Positions 29,349 to 38,831 of a DNA stretch of 64,000 nucleotides are shown here, in pieces. Numbering within the stretch: position 1 is the first letter of the stretch; every line of letters starts with the position of its first letter. Source of the DNA: an uncultured Clostridia bacterium (GTDB taxonomy: Bacteria; Bacillota; Clostridia; Peptostreptococcales; Anaerovoracaceae); the NCBI GenBank assembly GCA_934271235.1, contig CAKQQT010000007.1, positions 62,001 to 126,000 on the forward strand, written 5' to 3'. The translations under genes and the position numbers were made by a program. The notes below the pieces were generated by a model, which ran no database searches, was not told the origin of the DNA, and saw only the letters and a list, made by a program, of their open reading frames with translations.

Positions 29349-30872
29349 CTAGACTATTTCTGCTTCCGCCTCTTTCTTCTTTGCCTTTTTCTGATTCCGA
29401 ATGGAAAGTACCACACAGAGTACAGAGATAATAATGAACGCACAGCTGATCGGTCTTGTGAAGAAAATCGTCCAATCCATATTGCTTACAACAAGAGCTC
29501 TTCTCAAGTTCGGTTCAAAGATAGGTCCCAATACTAAGCCAAGAACCATCGGAACGACCGGGAAGCCAAACTTCATCATGAACCAACCGAAGATACCAAG
29601 TACCAGAGCAACCTTGCAGTCAAAGTCATTGTTGCCGGATGCGAAGCTGCCCGCAACGCAGAACACTAAGATCAGAGGCATCAAAATCTTCTGCGAAACA
29701 TTTAAAAGCTTTGGGAAGAACTTGCTTCCGAACAAACCAATGGCAAGCATGAAGCAGTTTCCGACTACCAAGATCCACAAAATATTAGCGACTAAGTCAA
29801 AATTTTCTGTTACAAGTTTTGCTCCCGGAACGATTCCCTGAATTGTCAATGCGCCCAGCAGAACTGCAGTTGCTGCGTCTCCCGGAATACCTAAGGTCAG
29901 CAGTGGGATCAGTGCACCGCCGGAGATCGCATTGTTGGCAGATTCACTCGCAATGATACCCTCTGGCGCTCCTTTTCCGAAATCCTGCGGATGCTTAGAC
30001 GCTCTCACGGCTTCATTGTAGCTGATCCAGGATGCAGTCGCTGCACCGGTTCCCGGGATTGCGCCTACGATCGTACCGATAATCGCCGATTTGATAACCG
30101 TTACCCAGTTATGCAGCAAAACTTTTAAGTACCGCTTTACCTCATTCAGCTTCATGGACACCTGTGCCGTAATTTTCAATCCATCAGCATCTTTGATGGT
30201 TTCTGCTTTGAGCAGTACCTCAGACAAGGCAAACAAGCCGACTAGCGCCGGAACGATCTTTATGCCACGGATTAAATTTAGGTTGTCAAACGTGAACCGC
30301 ATAACACCGCCCACCGGGTCCATACCGATGGTTGCGATCAGCATACCAATCAGACCGGAAATAACACCTTTTACTAAATTTTCACCAGATAAAGCTGCAA
30401 TGCAGGAGAGTCCAAACAATGCTACCGCACAATACTCGGCAGGGCCGAACTTTAACGCAGCGCTAGCAATCAGCGGTGCAAAGAATAATAAAACAATTGC
30501 AGAGAACACACCGCCGAACCAAGAGCAGGTTACAGAATAGAACATCGCTTCACCGGATCGTCCTTGCTGTGCCATTGGATAGCCGTCCAAGGTCGTTGCT
30601 GCATTGCCCGGTGCTCCAGGTGTTTTTATCAAAATCGCGGGAATACTGCCTGCCCAGAGGCCACCGCAGAACAACCCCAACAAAAAGGCAATTGCCAATG
30701 TTGCTTCTAACCCAAATGTCATCGGGGTAAAAAGAGCGATTCCTGTCGTTGCTGTCAGTCCGGGAATTGCACCGAACATACAGCCTACTATAACCCCAAG
30801 CAGTATCCATCCAAGTACATCCAAGGATAATACATTGCCTAGAGAAGACATTGCTATACTAAAATCAAACAT
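29349..30872 (-). CDS. tctA: Tripartite tricarboxylate transporter, large permease TctA
   Basis: A 507-residue membrane protein with about twelve hydrophobic segments and the TctA signature GAIPGLTATTGIALFTP near residue 36, plus TLGIPGDAATAVLLGAL near residue 330. It is the channel subunit of the sodium/proton-driven TTT system, which uses a periplasmic-type (here lipoprotein) receptor. It ends the tctC-tctB-tctA order, and the SDR gene follows within 33 bases. AGAGGA precedes the ATG. Confidence 0.95.
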   Translation of the reverse strand: MFDFSIAMSSLGNVLSLDVLGWILLGVIVGCMFGAIPGLTATTGIALFTPMTFGLEATLAIAFLLGLFCGGLWAGSIPAILIKTPGAPGNAATTLDGYPMAQQGRSGEAMFYSVTCSWFGGVFSAIVLLFFAPLIASAALKFGPAEYCAVALFGLSCIAALSGENLVKGVISGLIGMLIATIGMDPVGGVMRFTFDNLNLIRGIKIVPALVGLFALSEVLLKAETIKDADGLKITAQVSMKLNEVKRYLKVLLHNWVTVIKSAIIGTIVGAIPGTGAATASWISYNEAVRASKHPQDFGKGAPEGIIASESANNAISGGALIPLLTLGIPGDAATAVLLGALTIQGIVPGAKLVTENFDLVANILWILVVGNCFMLAIGLFGSKFFPKLLNVSQKILMPLILVFCVAGSFASGNNDFDCKVALVLGIFGWFMMKFGFPVVPMVLGLVLGPIFEPNLRRALVVSNMDWTIFFTRPISCAFIIISVLCVVLSIRNQKKAKKKEAEAEIV

Positions 30873-30907
30873 CTTTTTTCCTCTTTCCTTTCGCTATACT
30901 AATGCAT

Positions 30908-31348
30908 TTACCATCCAAAGCTTGACGGAAGCATGATGGAGAAGGCCTGCGTGAATAGAAAATAGATGGTAACGGGTGCTATGATTGACACCAGTGCAAT
31001 AACTTTCCACCTTTTTTCTCCGAACAGATACATTTCCAAACCTGTAAAAATAATGGATGATGCAATAAAATGCACATGATCGAAAATAAGAACATAAACT
31101 AATAGTACGCCAACGACCGGCAATAAAGCTTTCCAGTTAGTTTTTATCTCTGCTTTTTCCATGTCCTTGGAAAGTGAAGTGGCCACCAAGACCACTCCAC
31201 ATATCGCTAAGCAGATAAATAAGAACTGAGGATAGGTATTGGATGCCAGTCCTACCGTGCTGGGTGTACTGGTTGCTTTCGCATAGACAAACCCAATGAT
31301 AGAAAAGATGACTAATACGATTCCTGATATTCTATCTACCTTTTTCAA
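30908..31348 (-). CDS. tctB: Tripartite tricarboxylate transporter, small permease TctB
   Basis: A 146-residue protein with four hydrophobic helices, the usual TctB size and topology. It starts with TTG at 31348, seven bases after GGAGG. It lies between tctC and tctA with gaps of about 35 bases on each side. Sequence conservation in this family is low, so the call leans on topology and context. Confidence 0.9.
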   Translation of the reverse strand: MKKVDRISGIVLVIFSIIGFVYAKATSTPSTVGLASNTYPQFLFICLAICGVVLVATSLSKDMEKAEIKTNWKALLPVVGVLLVYVLIFDHVHFIASSIIFTGLEMYLFGEKRWKVIALVSIIAPVTIYFLFTQAFSIMLPSSFGW

Positions 31349-31382
31349 TTGATTACCTCCGATTAAAATGCTTCTTGGTTTT

Positions 31383-32345
31383 TTACCAGTTAGCCATTAC
31401 CTCATCCATAACCGCATCAAAGTCTTTAATCTTTGCAGCTAATTCTTCCGGTGACAGATACTGTGTCATAACATTCATCTTTGCATAAGCGTCAACCAGG
31501 TAATCCGATTCCATTGCGGCCTTCGTTGCTTCTGCCAACTTGTTTACGATGGCTTCATCAAGTCCTAAAGGACCTACTAAAGAGTACCATACACCATAGG
31601 AAAGGTTGTCGTATCCGAGTTCTTTTGTGCATGGAACATCCGGGAAGAAATCAACTCTCTGATCATCAAATACACAGATAAATTTTACTTCTTTGGATGC
31701 ATAAGCAGATGTGAAGTCGGTCGCAACTGCCACTGCTGCGTCAACGTGTCCGCCCATACAAGCCGCGATTGCTGCCGGCGCACCATCCTGCGGAACCGGT
31801 GTGGTTGTAAAGCCTTCTTGATCTCCTAACAGTGTCATAACGACCTGCTGGGTATTGTTTGCTCCGGAAGAAGACCATGTAACATTATTGTTCTTGGCAT
31901 ATTCGATAAACTCTTCGAGATTGTTTACCGGAAGGTTTTTGTTGACTGCCAAAACAACCGGTGTGTTGGTAACCTGGCAAACTGGTGTAAAGTCAAATGC
32001 ATCATAACCTGTATTGGACATATTCGGCACCATGCACATATTGGAACCCATGCCGATGCTGAAGGTGTATCCGTCCGGTTCTGCGATGGCTGCTTCCGCA
32101 AGTCCTAAGCTTCCGCTTCCGCCTTCTTTATTTTCAACAATAAAGGTCTGCCCTAAATCTTCTGTCAGTTTATCCGCTAAGGCCCTGAAGATGATATCCG
32201 TGGAGCCGCCGGCTGCGAATGGAACGATGAAGGTTACAGTTTTCGATGGCCAGTTTTCGGCGTCACTTTGTGCATTGTTTCCACATCCCGTGAAGCAAGC
32301 AACTGCCATTACGAGTACCAGTAATACAGCTAATACTTTTTTCAT
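31383..32345 (-). CDS. tctC: Tripartite tricarboxylate transporter receptor TctC (Bug family)
   Basis: A 320-residue lipoprotein. The signal peptide ends in a lipobox (ACFTGCGN, Cys21). The mature protein has WPSKTVTFIVPFAAGGSTDIIFR and the Bug-family PDGYTFSIGMGSN segment. Bug proteins bind carboxylates through their free carboxyl groups, with very varied specificity. It feeds TctBA. It lies downstream of SDR 2 on the same strand (73-base gap). Confidence 0.94.
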   Translation of the reverse strand: MKKVLAVLLVLVMAVACFTGCGNNAQSDAENWPSKTVTFIVPFAAGGSTDIIFRALADKLTEDLGQTFIVENKEGGSGSLGLAEAAIAEPDGYTFSIGMGSNMCMVPNMSNTGYDAFDFTPVCQVTNTPVVLAVNKNLPVNNLEEFIEYAKNNNVTWSSSGANNTQQVVMTLLGDQEGFTTTPVPQDGAPAAIAACMGGHVDAAVAVATDFTSAYASKEVKFICVFDDQRVDFFPDVPCTKELGYDNLSYGVWYSLVGPLGLDEAIVNKLAEATKAAMESDYLVDAYAKMNVMTQYLSPEELAAKIKDFDAVMDEVMANW

Positions 32346-32417
32346 TTTTCTCCTCCTAATACATATGTTTTGAAAAATAAGTTCTATATAAGATCCGTGA
32401 TCGGATATTATATTCTT

Positions 32418-33161
32418 TTAGAATACTCTGCCGCCGTCGGCTGCAATGGTGATACCGGTCAAGATATCGGTTCCATAAATCAGCGAGCCTACAACGTCGG
32501 CCATTTCTTCCGGTGTGACCAGTCTTTCTAAACAGGTTTCCTTCGCTAATTTCGTAAATCTTTCTGCTTCCATTGCCTTTGTAAAGTTGGTCTGTACAAG
32601 TCCCGGTGCAACAGCAACAACTCTGACTGCCGGTGCAAAGACTCTGGCAAGAGAGCGTGTCATATTGATCTCAGCGGCCTTTGAACAAGCATATGCGATA
32701 CAACTGCCCTTTCCGTTGAGTCCGGCAGTCGATGCGATATTCACGATGCAGCCTCCTTGCTTGTCCAGCAGCGGTTTGGCTTCTCTGCAGCAGAAGAACG
32801 TTCCCTTTACATTGACTGCATAAATTTTATCCCATAGCTCAGAGGTCATTGCGTAAAGATCCTGATGAGGAATGACTTTCGTCATGCCTGCACAATTTAC
32901 TAAAGCACACAGTTCTCCGAAATCCTTGTTTACTTCCTGCATAACGCCAATCACGTTTTGTTCGTCAGCAATGTTTATTTTATATGCTTTTGCGTTTACA
33001 CCGGTCTTTGAGATCTCTTCCACCAGCTTAAAAGCTTCCTCTTCAAAATCAAAATAGCCGATGCAGACGTTTGCGCCATGTGCAGCTAAGTTCAGAATAA
33101 TGGCTCTTCCCATACCAGTATTGCCTCCGGTCACAAATGCGGTTCTTCCTTTGATGTTCAT
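32418..33161 (-). CDS. SDR-family oxidoreductase 2
   Basis: About 247 residues. NAD(P)-binding TGGNTGMGRA, NCAGMT, NIASTAG and YACSKAAE (catalytic Tyr-x-x-x-Lys). Classical short-chain dehydrogenase of the FabG/BudC type. The ATG at 33161 has GAGGAG 8 bases upstream. It is the first gene of the leftward set that continues with tctC-tctB-tctA and is divergent from the LysR gene, so LysR control is likely. Confidence 0.88.
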   Translation of the reverse strand: MNIKGRTAFVTGGNTGMGRAIILNLAAHGANVCIGYFDFEEEAFKLVEEISKTGVNAKAYKINIADEQNVIGVMQEVNKDFGELCALVNCAGMTKVIPHQDLYAMTSELWDKIYAVNVKGTFFCCREAKPLLDKQGGCIVNIASTAGLNGKGSCIAYACSKAAEINMTRSLARVFAPAVRVVAVAPGLVQTNFTKAMEAERFTKLAKETCLERLVTPEEMADVVGSLIYGTDILTGITIAADGGRVF

Positions 33162-33258
33162 CCGATATTCTCCTCTCATCACAAGCTTTATTTCTTTTAT
33201 TGTCAATATTTTATCATGTATGGATTGTAATAAAAATAACAGGTTTTATTAAAAACAA

Positions 33259-33274
33259 TTAACCTCAAGGTTAA
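33259..33274. promoter_or_regulatory. Palindrome, candidate LysR-regulator operator
   Basis: TTAACCTCAAGGTTAA: seven-base arms around a two-base centre, in the divergent region between SDR 2 and the LysR gene. The T-N11-A character of LysR boxes fits. Not tested. Confidence 0.5.
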
Positions 33275-33301
33275 TGATTCCTCTTTTCTTTTAATTTCTT
33301 C

Positions 33302-33331
33302 TTGACAAATTGTAAAAGGAAAGCATATCAT
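33302..33331 (+). promoter_or_regulatory. Promoter of the LysR-type regulator
   Basis: -35 TTGACA (33302-33307), 18-base spacer, -10 TATCAT (33326-33331), about 85 bases ahead of the LysR start. Confidence 0.6.
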
Positions 33332-33417
33332 TATTGATATAAAATTTGTTATTTTCATCACAGGCTTTTATGATCAGGATTCTTATCTTATTATGCAGTA
33401 TGTATTGAGGTGACAAT

Positions 33418-34308
33418 ATGGAATTATTACAATTACGATATTTTTTAGAGCTTGCAAAGCACGAACATTTAACAAGAGTTGCGGAAAAGATGTTTGTATC
33501 GCCTTCTGCGATCAGCAGCAGTATTTCACGTTTAGAAGACGAACTTGGAGTTCAGCTGTTCGAACGAGTCGGCAGAAACATTCACTTAAGTCCTTACGGA
33601 AAAATCTATTACGAATCCATCCAGCGCGCTTTGGATGAACTGGATGACGGACGAAAGAAACTGGAGGATATGATCTCATCCTCCGACACACATTTAACCA
33701 TGGCAACGACCAACCCTTATATTTGGTCAAATCCGATCCACGATTTCTGTAAAATGTATCCGCATATTTCATTCCGGACTTTTTCGTTTGATTCCATTGC
33801 AAACGGCAGTAAAACTCCGCATGACAATGTCGATTTGATGATCGCTTCACCGGAAGGTTTCAGTGATCCCTCATGGGAATCCGCGCTGCTGTTCCGTGAT
33901 GAAATCGCATTGGCGGTTCCGCAAGGCCATCCTTTTGCGGAGCGCACTTCGATCGATCTATATGAGGCACGCAATGAGCGATTTGTGAATCTTCCGGACT
34001 CCGCTTTTTCCCGCTGCTGCAACAGTCTTTGTGCGGCATCTGGTTTCACACCAAAATCACAGATTACCTGCGATTACACCCTACGCCCTAAAATGGCGAA
34101 AAGCGAGGGCATGGTCATGCTGACGACCTTTAACTGCAAAACATCTGAATTCTTCCAAGGTATGGTTTTTATCCCGTTGGAGAATGAAAATGTGGGGCGC
34201 AATCAGGCGATCTTTTGGCCAAAGGGTCGTTATTTATCGCATCCTGCGCAATTATTTAAAGACTACATCATCAACCTTTATAAGGACTATGTTCCATACC
34301 AGGCATAG
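33418..34308 (+). CDS. LysR-family transcriptional regulator
   Basis: A 296-residue regulator beginning MELLQLRYFLELAKHEHL. The N-terminal winged helix-turn-helix (VAEKMFVSPSAISSSISRLE, DELGVQLFERVGR) is typical; the C-terminal part is a periplasmic-binding-protein-like effector domain. It is the only plus-strand gene in the catabolic region and is divergent from SDR 2-tctCBA. LysR regulators usually sense a substrate or intermediate of the divergent operon. GAGGTG precedes the ATG. Confidence 0.92.
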   Translation: MELLQLRYFLELAKHEHLTRVAEKMFVSPSAISSSISRLEDELGVQLFERVGRNIHLSPYGKIYYESIQRALDELDDGRKKLEDMISSSDTHLTMATTNPYIWSNPIHDFCKMYPHISFRTFSFDSIANGSKTPHDNVDLMIASPEGFSDPSWESALLFRDEIALAVPQGHPFAERTSIDLYEARNERFVNLPDSAFSRCCNSLCAASGFTPKSQITCDYTLRPKMAKSEGMVMLTTFNCKTSEFFQGMVFIPLENENVGRNQAIFWPKGRYLSHPAQLFKDYIINLYKDYVPYQA

Positions 34309-34344
34309 CTTTGCTGTGTCAGCATCCAGAAAAGCTGAGAACAC

Positions 34345-34380
34345 AAAACGCCATTCGCTTTCCGTCTCGAATGGCGTTTT
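34345..34380. terminator. Intrinsic terminator between converging LysR and SDR 3 genes
   Basis: AAAACGCCATTCG pairs with CGAATGGCGTTTT; T/A runs on both sides suggest it serves both strands. Confidence 0.9.
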
Positions 34381-34401
34381 GCGTTCTTGCCGCGGTATTT
34401 T

Positions 34402-35136
34402 TTAGTTAAATCCGCCGTCAATGACAATCGTCTGCGTCGTTATGTAGGAGGAGTCATCACAAGCCAGGAAGAGTGCTAAATTTGCCACCTCTTCCGGGTT
34501 TCCGTAACGACGAAGCGGGATCCTCTTGAGTTTTGCTTCGCGGATATCGTCCGGTACTGCATTGTACATATCGGTCAGAATAGAACCCGGAGCAATTGCG
34601 TTTACGGTGATATTGTATTTTCCAAGTTCCTTTCCCTGAACTCTCGTCATGCCCATCAATGCGGCCTTCGATGCTGCATAGTTCGACTGTCCGAAGTTGC
34701 CGTTAAATGCGGAAACAGACGTTACATGTACGATCTTTCCGTATTTCTGTTCGATCATGTTGCCGATCACGGCTTTCGTCATATAGTAATTACCCTTTAA
34801 GTTGGTGTCAATGACCTGATTGAACTGTTCATCGCTCATCTTGTAGAACTGTGCATCCTTTGTAATGCCCGCATTGTTGATGAGGATATCAATATGTCCA
34901 AATTCCTCCAGCATTGCGTTTGCCATCTTTTCGTCATCTTCCTTGCTCGCGATATTAACCTTAAAGGCTCTTACGGTTCCGTACTGTTTCAGTTCCTCTT
35001 CTGCTTTTGCAAGCTTATCCGGATTTGTCCCGCAAATTGCGACAACAGCTCCTTCCTGTAAAAATCTCTTTGCGGTCGCTTTGCCGATCCCTGCAGAACC
35101 TCCGGTTACGATTGCGACTTTACCTTCTAATTTCAT
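34402..35136 (-). CDS. SDR-family oxidoreductase 3 (FabG-like)
   Basis: About 244 residues. TGGSAGIGKATAKRF (NAD(P) site), NNAGITKDAQFYKM, SVSAFNGNFGQSNYAASKAAL (Ser, Tyr and Lys of the catalytic set). Closest in style to 3-oxoacyl-ACP or acetoacetyl-CoA reductases. It is next to a class III CoA transferase, so a CoA-bound hydroxy/keto acid is more likely than fatty acid synthesis. The ATG at 35136 has GAAGGAG 8 bases upstream. Confidence 0.88.
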   Translation of the reverse strand: MKLEGKVAIVTGGSAGIGKATAKRFLQEGAVVAICGTNPDKLAKAEEELKQYGTVRAFKVNIASKEDDEKMANAMLEEFGHIDILINNAGITKDAQFYKMSDEQFNQVIDTNLKGNYYMTKAVIGNMIEQKYGKIVHVTSVSAFNGNFGQSNYAASKAALMGMTRVQGKELGKYNITVNAIAPGSILTDMYNAVPDDIREAKLKRIPLRRYGNPEEVANLALFLACDDSSYITTQTIVIDGGFN

Positions 35137-35183
35137 TTTATGTTCTCCTTCCATATGTAAAATAATTAATAACTTTTTTATGC

Positions 35184-36392
35184 TCACAGGATCTTATTAT
35201 CCTGCAGCTCCTGTATCTGTTCTTTGGTCAGGTGCAGACATTCGCTCAGGATTTCTTCATTGTGCTCACCCAACAACGGAGCCGGATCAAATTTTTTGAT
35301 CTTATGATTCGTGAGTTTGATCTGATTTCCGGTTATCTTGATCTTACCGACAACCGGGTGTTCACACTCTACAAACATTTCTCTCGCTCCGGCAATATGC
35401 GGATCTTTCGTTACTCTTGCGATATCGTTGATCGGCGCTGCCGGTATCCCTGCGTCAAGCATCTTTTGTACCGCGCTGTCAATGGTTTCTGTCTTTGTCC
35501 ATACTTCGATCAATTCTTTCAGTTCCGCGTGGTGGCTGATACGATCTACATTCGTTAAAAATCTCGGATCCGATATGAGTTCCGGTCTCTGCATGACCTT
35601 ACAGAGCAAACCATAGAGTTTGTCGTTTCCGGCACCAATGACACAGGATCCGTCCATACACTTAAAACTATCATACGGATACAGGGACTCATAACGATTT
35701 CCGATCCGCTGTGGAATGTTTCCGGTCATTAGATAGATCACGTTGATGATCTCCAAAGCAGAAACGACAGAATCAACCAGTGCAATGTCCACTTTTTCGC
35801 CCTGTCCGGTTCTTTGTTTGTTCACAAGCGCCGCCAGAATACCGATGCAGCAGCTCATACCTCCTACAATATCCGCAATCGCTGTACCGGTCCGCGTCGG
35901 TTCGCCGTCCGGCCATCCGGTCGTACTCATCAATCCGCTCATGGCCTGTCCGATAATATCATACCCGGCGCGCTTGCTGTAAGGTCCGTAATGTCCGAAT
36001 CCGGACACACAGCCGTAAATGATCCCCGGATTGATTTCTTTCAGTGCTTCATAACCAAGCCCCAGCTTTTCCATCACACCCGGTCTATAGTTTTCGATCA
36101 CGATGTCACTTTGTTTTACAAGCTCTCGAAAAATCTCTTTTCCTTTTTCCGACTTCAGATTTAAGGTCAGACTTCTTTTATTACGGTTCAGGTTCATGAA
36201 ATACCCGCTTTCTTTTTTTCCGTCCTTTCCTTCTATGATCGGATAACTTGCGCGGGAATCGTCACCCTTTCCCGGCAGTTCAATTTTAATCACATCCGCA
36301 CCCATATCCGCGAGCATCATACCGCAGTATGGGCCTGCAAGCACCCGACTTAAATCAAGCACCTTTATGCCGTGCAATAATCCTTTTTCCAT
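35184..36392 (-). CDS. Class III CoA transferase (CaiB/BaiF/Frc family)
   Basis: A 402-residue protein with the family start GIKVLDLSRVLAGPYCGMML and IKIELPGKGDDSR. The catalytic Asp is expected in GTAIADIVGG (D174), aligned with D169 of formyl-CoA transferase. These enzymes transfer CoA between acids such as carnitine, oxalate, mesaconate or aryl acids. It sits between the larA-like gene and SDR 3 on the same strand. It may activate the imported substrate. Confidence 0.9.
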   Translation of the reverse strand: MEKGLLHGIKVLDLSRVLAGPYCGMMLADMGADVIKIELPGKGDDSRASYPIIEGKDGKKESGYFMNLNRNKRSLTLNLKSEKGKEIFRELVKQSDIVIENYRPGVMEKLGLGYEALKEINPGIIYGCVSGFGHYGPYSKRAGYDIIGQAMSGLMSTTGWPDGEPTRTGTAIADIVGGMSCCIGILAALVNKQRTGQGEKVDIALVDSVVSALEIINVIYLMTGNIPQRIGNRYESLYPYDSFKCMDGSCVIGAGNDKLYGLLCKVMQRPELISDPRFLTNVDRISHHAELKELIEVWTKTETIDSAVQKMLDAGIPAAPINDIARVTKDPHIAGAREMFVECEHPVVGKIKITGNQIKLTNHKIKKFDPAPLLGEHNEEILSECLHLTKEQIQELQDNKIL

Positions 36393-36413
36393 GCTCAGAT
36401 TTCTGTCCTTTCT

Positions 36414-37663
36414 CTACGCGGATTTTTCCTCCACATACGGCAAGGTTGCGCCTCCGAACGGCATTGCGATCACGCTGGCATCTTCACCGTAGCGTTCCAG
36501 AGCTTCGTTGAGAGCAGCCTGCGCAGAAGGCTGCGGATTTAAAAAAATACTGCGTACAAACGATGCTTCCAGTTCGCTGACGAGGTCAATTCGTGCATTC
36601 TCCAGTACCATAGCGATCGCTGCCGCTTTGTGACCGCCAAGTTCAAATTTTTCATGGATCCGCTCGATCATCGAATGCGCCGTTGGCGCCGCTGTGAACC
36701 ACTCCTCAAACTTTTTGCTTCCCAGGCCCTCCTGACAGGAATAACAGTTCCTCCCGCTTTTACTGCATGCTTGGCATTGTCAAGCGCTTTTTGGGTCTGA
36801 TACAGGTTCGCATCTTTCGGAGCTCCGCCCTGACTGACAATCACAATATCCGCTTTTTCCTTGATCGGTTTGCGATACATTTTATCCAGATACTCACAGC
36901 CTTTGCGGTGTGCTTCCTGCGCATTGCCTGCAACTGCGTACACAATCCGTTTGTGCTCGTCCAGCACAACGTTTACAAGATAATCGATCCCGCAGATTTT
37001 TCCTGCTTCTTCAATATCTTCTCGTATCGGGTTTCCGATCAATTTTCCTGCACAGGCATCTTCCCGGACCATCATGCGGTGGTTCTGCTGTATCGCCTCC
37101 GGCGTTGATACCCCCGGCATGATCGCTTTCGCGCCGCCCGAATAACCTGCAAAATAATGAAATTCGATATTGCCTGTACAAATCTTAAAGTCCGCATCTG
37201 CAACCGCACTGCAGATGTCAACCGGCGTTCCGTTCTGCGTTGTACCGAGATGTCGGAACCCAACCTGATTAGAATCCACGCAAGCAAGATTCTCAAAGAC
37301 AAAATCTCCGACTAACTTTCGCTTTTCTTCCTCTGTATGATTTCGGTGTGAGCCAAGCGCAAAAACAACTTTGATGTTTTTTGCCTCGCATCCGGCCATA
37401 AACAGTTCCTCCAAAATTGCGGGGACGATCTCCCAGCTTGGCACCGGTCTTGAAATGTCACTGACAATGATGGCAACAGACTGTTCCGGTTTTACGAGCT
37501 GCCGCAAACGCGGTGCTCCGATCGGGGACTGCAGGGCACATTGTACTGCCTCTGCCCCGGTATGGCTATGCTGCATCGTATTTGCAGAAAGAACTTCTTT
37601 GAGATTTTGGTCAGGCACGACAACCGTTTGTGTCCTTTGTCCATATCCGAATTCAAGCTTCAT
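36414..37663 (-). pseudogene. LarA-like nickel-dependent racemase, frameshifted
   Basis: The first part (37663 down to 36668) encodes a LarA-type protein: SRPVPSWEIVP, GSHRNHTEEEK (a catalytic His), and FHYFAGYSGGAKAIMPGVS (second His and the cofactor-binding Lys). After KAGGTVIPV the frame goes wrong and stops at about 36668. The true continuation (EGLGSKKFEEWFTAAPTAHS and on to YVEEKSA) is in another frame, ending at 36414. Compared with the usual family wording around GGT-I-x-x-x-E-C-x-EGLG, about 10 bases seem to be missing near 36736. LarA proteins racemise lactate or epimerise other 2-hydroxy acids, using a nickel pincer cofactor made by LarB/C/E, none of which is in the window. Recent pseudogene or an assembly error. 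Confidence 0.8.
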
Positions 37664-37828
37664 GTTTTTCTGCCTTTCTCTTATAAAAATCATTTGTTTC
37701 TCTATCCCTATTATGCCTTCTTGTGAAAAACAAAACAATTAACAATTCCAATGCGATTGTTAAGCTGCAAATTAACATTTCCCGCATCTCATGATCTAAG
37801 AGCCTCAGCTTTTTCAAAAAATGCGCAC

Positions 37829-37890
37829 AAAAAAACAGCCGCTCCTCACGTCCCTGCTTTCGCTGCAGGATCATGGATGCGGCTGTTTTC
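37829..37890 (-). terminator. Intrinsic terminator after the nitroreductase gene
   Basis: Minus strand AAAACAGCCGC pairs with GCGGCTGTTTTTTT around an inner CCTGC/GCAGG hairpin. The remaining 37664-37940 has no gene. Confidence 0.88.
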
Positions 37891-37940
37891 GCCAAATTGT
37901 TTCGTTGATAAGGATCAAATCCCAGAGTGTTTCATTCTCC

Positions 37941-38708
37941 CTACTTTTCTCCCGGTTCGTTCTCGGTCATAAAGCCTGCTTTTTTGAGGAAGGTATCGAC
38001 TTCATAGCGCGGCTTCTTGCTGATCGCAAAGCGGCAGCGCGGTGTCCAGCCGCGGTCGCTTCTTCCGCCGGAAGCCCGGAGGAAGTATTGGCGCACTTCT
38101 TCTTCATAGTCTGCCAGCTGCTGTTCATTCGGGAGTGCCGGATATCGATCCGTATCGCAGATCAACGATTCCGCAAGGCGCGGACGCTGCGGCGGTACGG
38201 TCTTCGGATAGCCTAAGCAGAGCAGGAACATGGGGAAAACCATCTCCGGCAGATCAAAAAGCCGGGCCATCTTTTCAGTCTCGTTGCGCACGCCGCCGAC
38301 CGGCACGCCGCCGAGGCCCAGCGCCTGCGCGGCAACCAATGCTTTCTGCGCGGCAAGCGCGGCGTCGATGACACTGACGGTATAAAGTTCCGTATTATGC
38401 AGGACATGCGGATCATCCGGTTTTACCAACACCTCCTGCCGGTGCAGGTCCGCACAGAACAGGAGCACGAGCGACGCTTTCATGACCCATTCCTGTCCGC
38501 CTGCGTATTCCGCAAGCGCTTCTCGCTTTGCAGGATCTTCCACTTGGATGATCGAATACGCCTGCAGGTAACTGGAGGTCGGCGCTTTCTGCGCGCAGGC
38601 AAGGATGGTATGCACAGTCTCCTCGTCTACCGGTTTGTCCGAAAATTCCCGCACGGAGCTGTGCGCGAGCAAAAGATCGATCGTTTCGTTATGTCTGATT
38701 GCTGTCAT
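37941..38708 (-). CDS. Nitroreductase-family flavoprotein (NfsA/FRP type)
   Basis: A 255-residue FMN-dependent NAD(P)H oxidoreductase. N-terminal LLLAHSSVREFSDKPVDEE, SSYLQAYSI, and GLGGVPVGGVRN plus LCLGYPK are typical of the NfsA/FRP group. It probably reduces quinones, nitro compounds or flavins; the physiological role is unknown. It is transcribed alone, with its own downstream terminator. Confidence 0.9.
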   Translation of the reverse strand: MTAIRHNETIDLLLAHSSVREFSDKPVDEETVHTILACAQKAPTSSYLQAYSIIQVEDPAKREALAEYAGGQEWVMKASLVLLFCADLHRQEVLVKPDDPHVLHNTELYTVSVIDAALAAQKALVAAQALGLGGVPVGGVRNETEKMARLFDLPEMVFPMFLLCLGYPKTVPPQRPRLAESLICDTDRYPALPNEQQLADYEEEVRQYFLRASGGRSDRGWTPRCRFAISKKPRYEVDTFLKKAGFMTENEPGEK

Positions 38709-38831
38709 TTTTGTATCCTTTCTATTTTTTGCGTTTCCTTTTGTATCATCTAAATCATATTTCCTTTATTATGATATACTTTTACGCAAAAAACAATCTA
38801 CATTTATGAAAAAAGCTTTTCTCACACAAGC

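Noticed and set aside
36660..36760. Programmed ribosomal frameshift in the larA-like gene
   Set aside because: No slippery heptamer or pseudoknot is evident, and the family comparison indicates about 10 missing bases rather than a simple slip.
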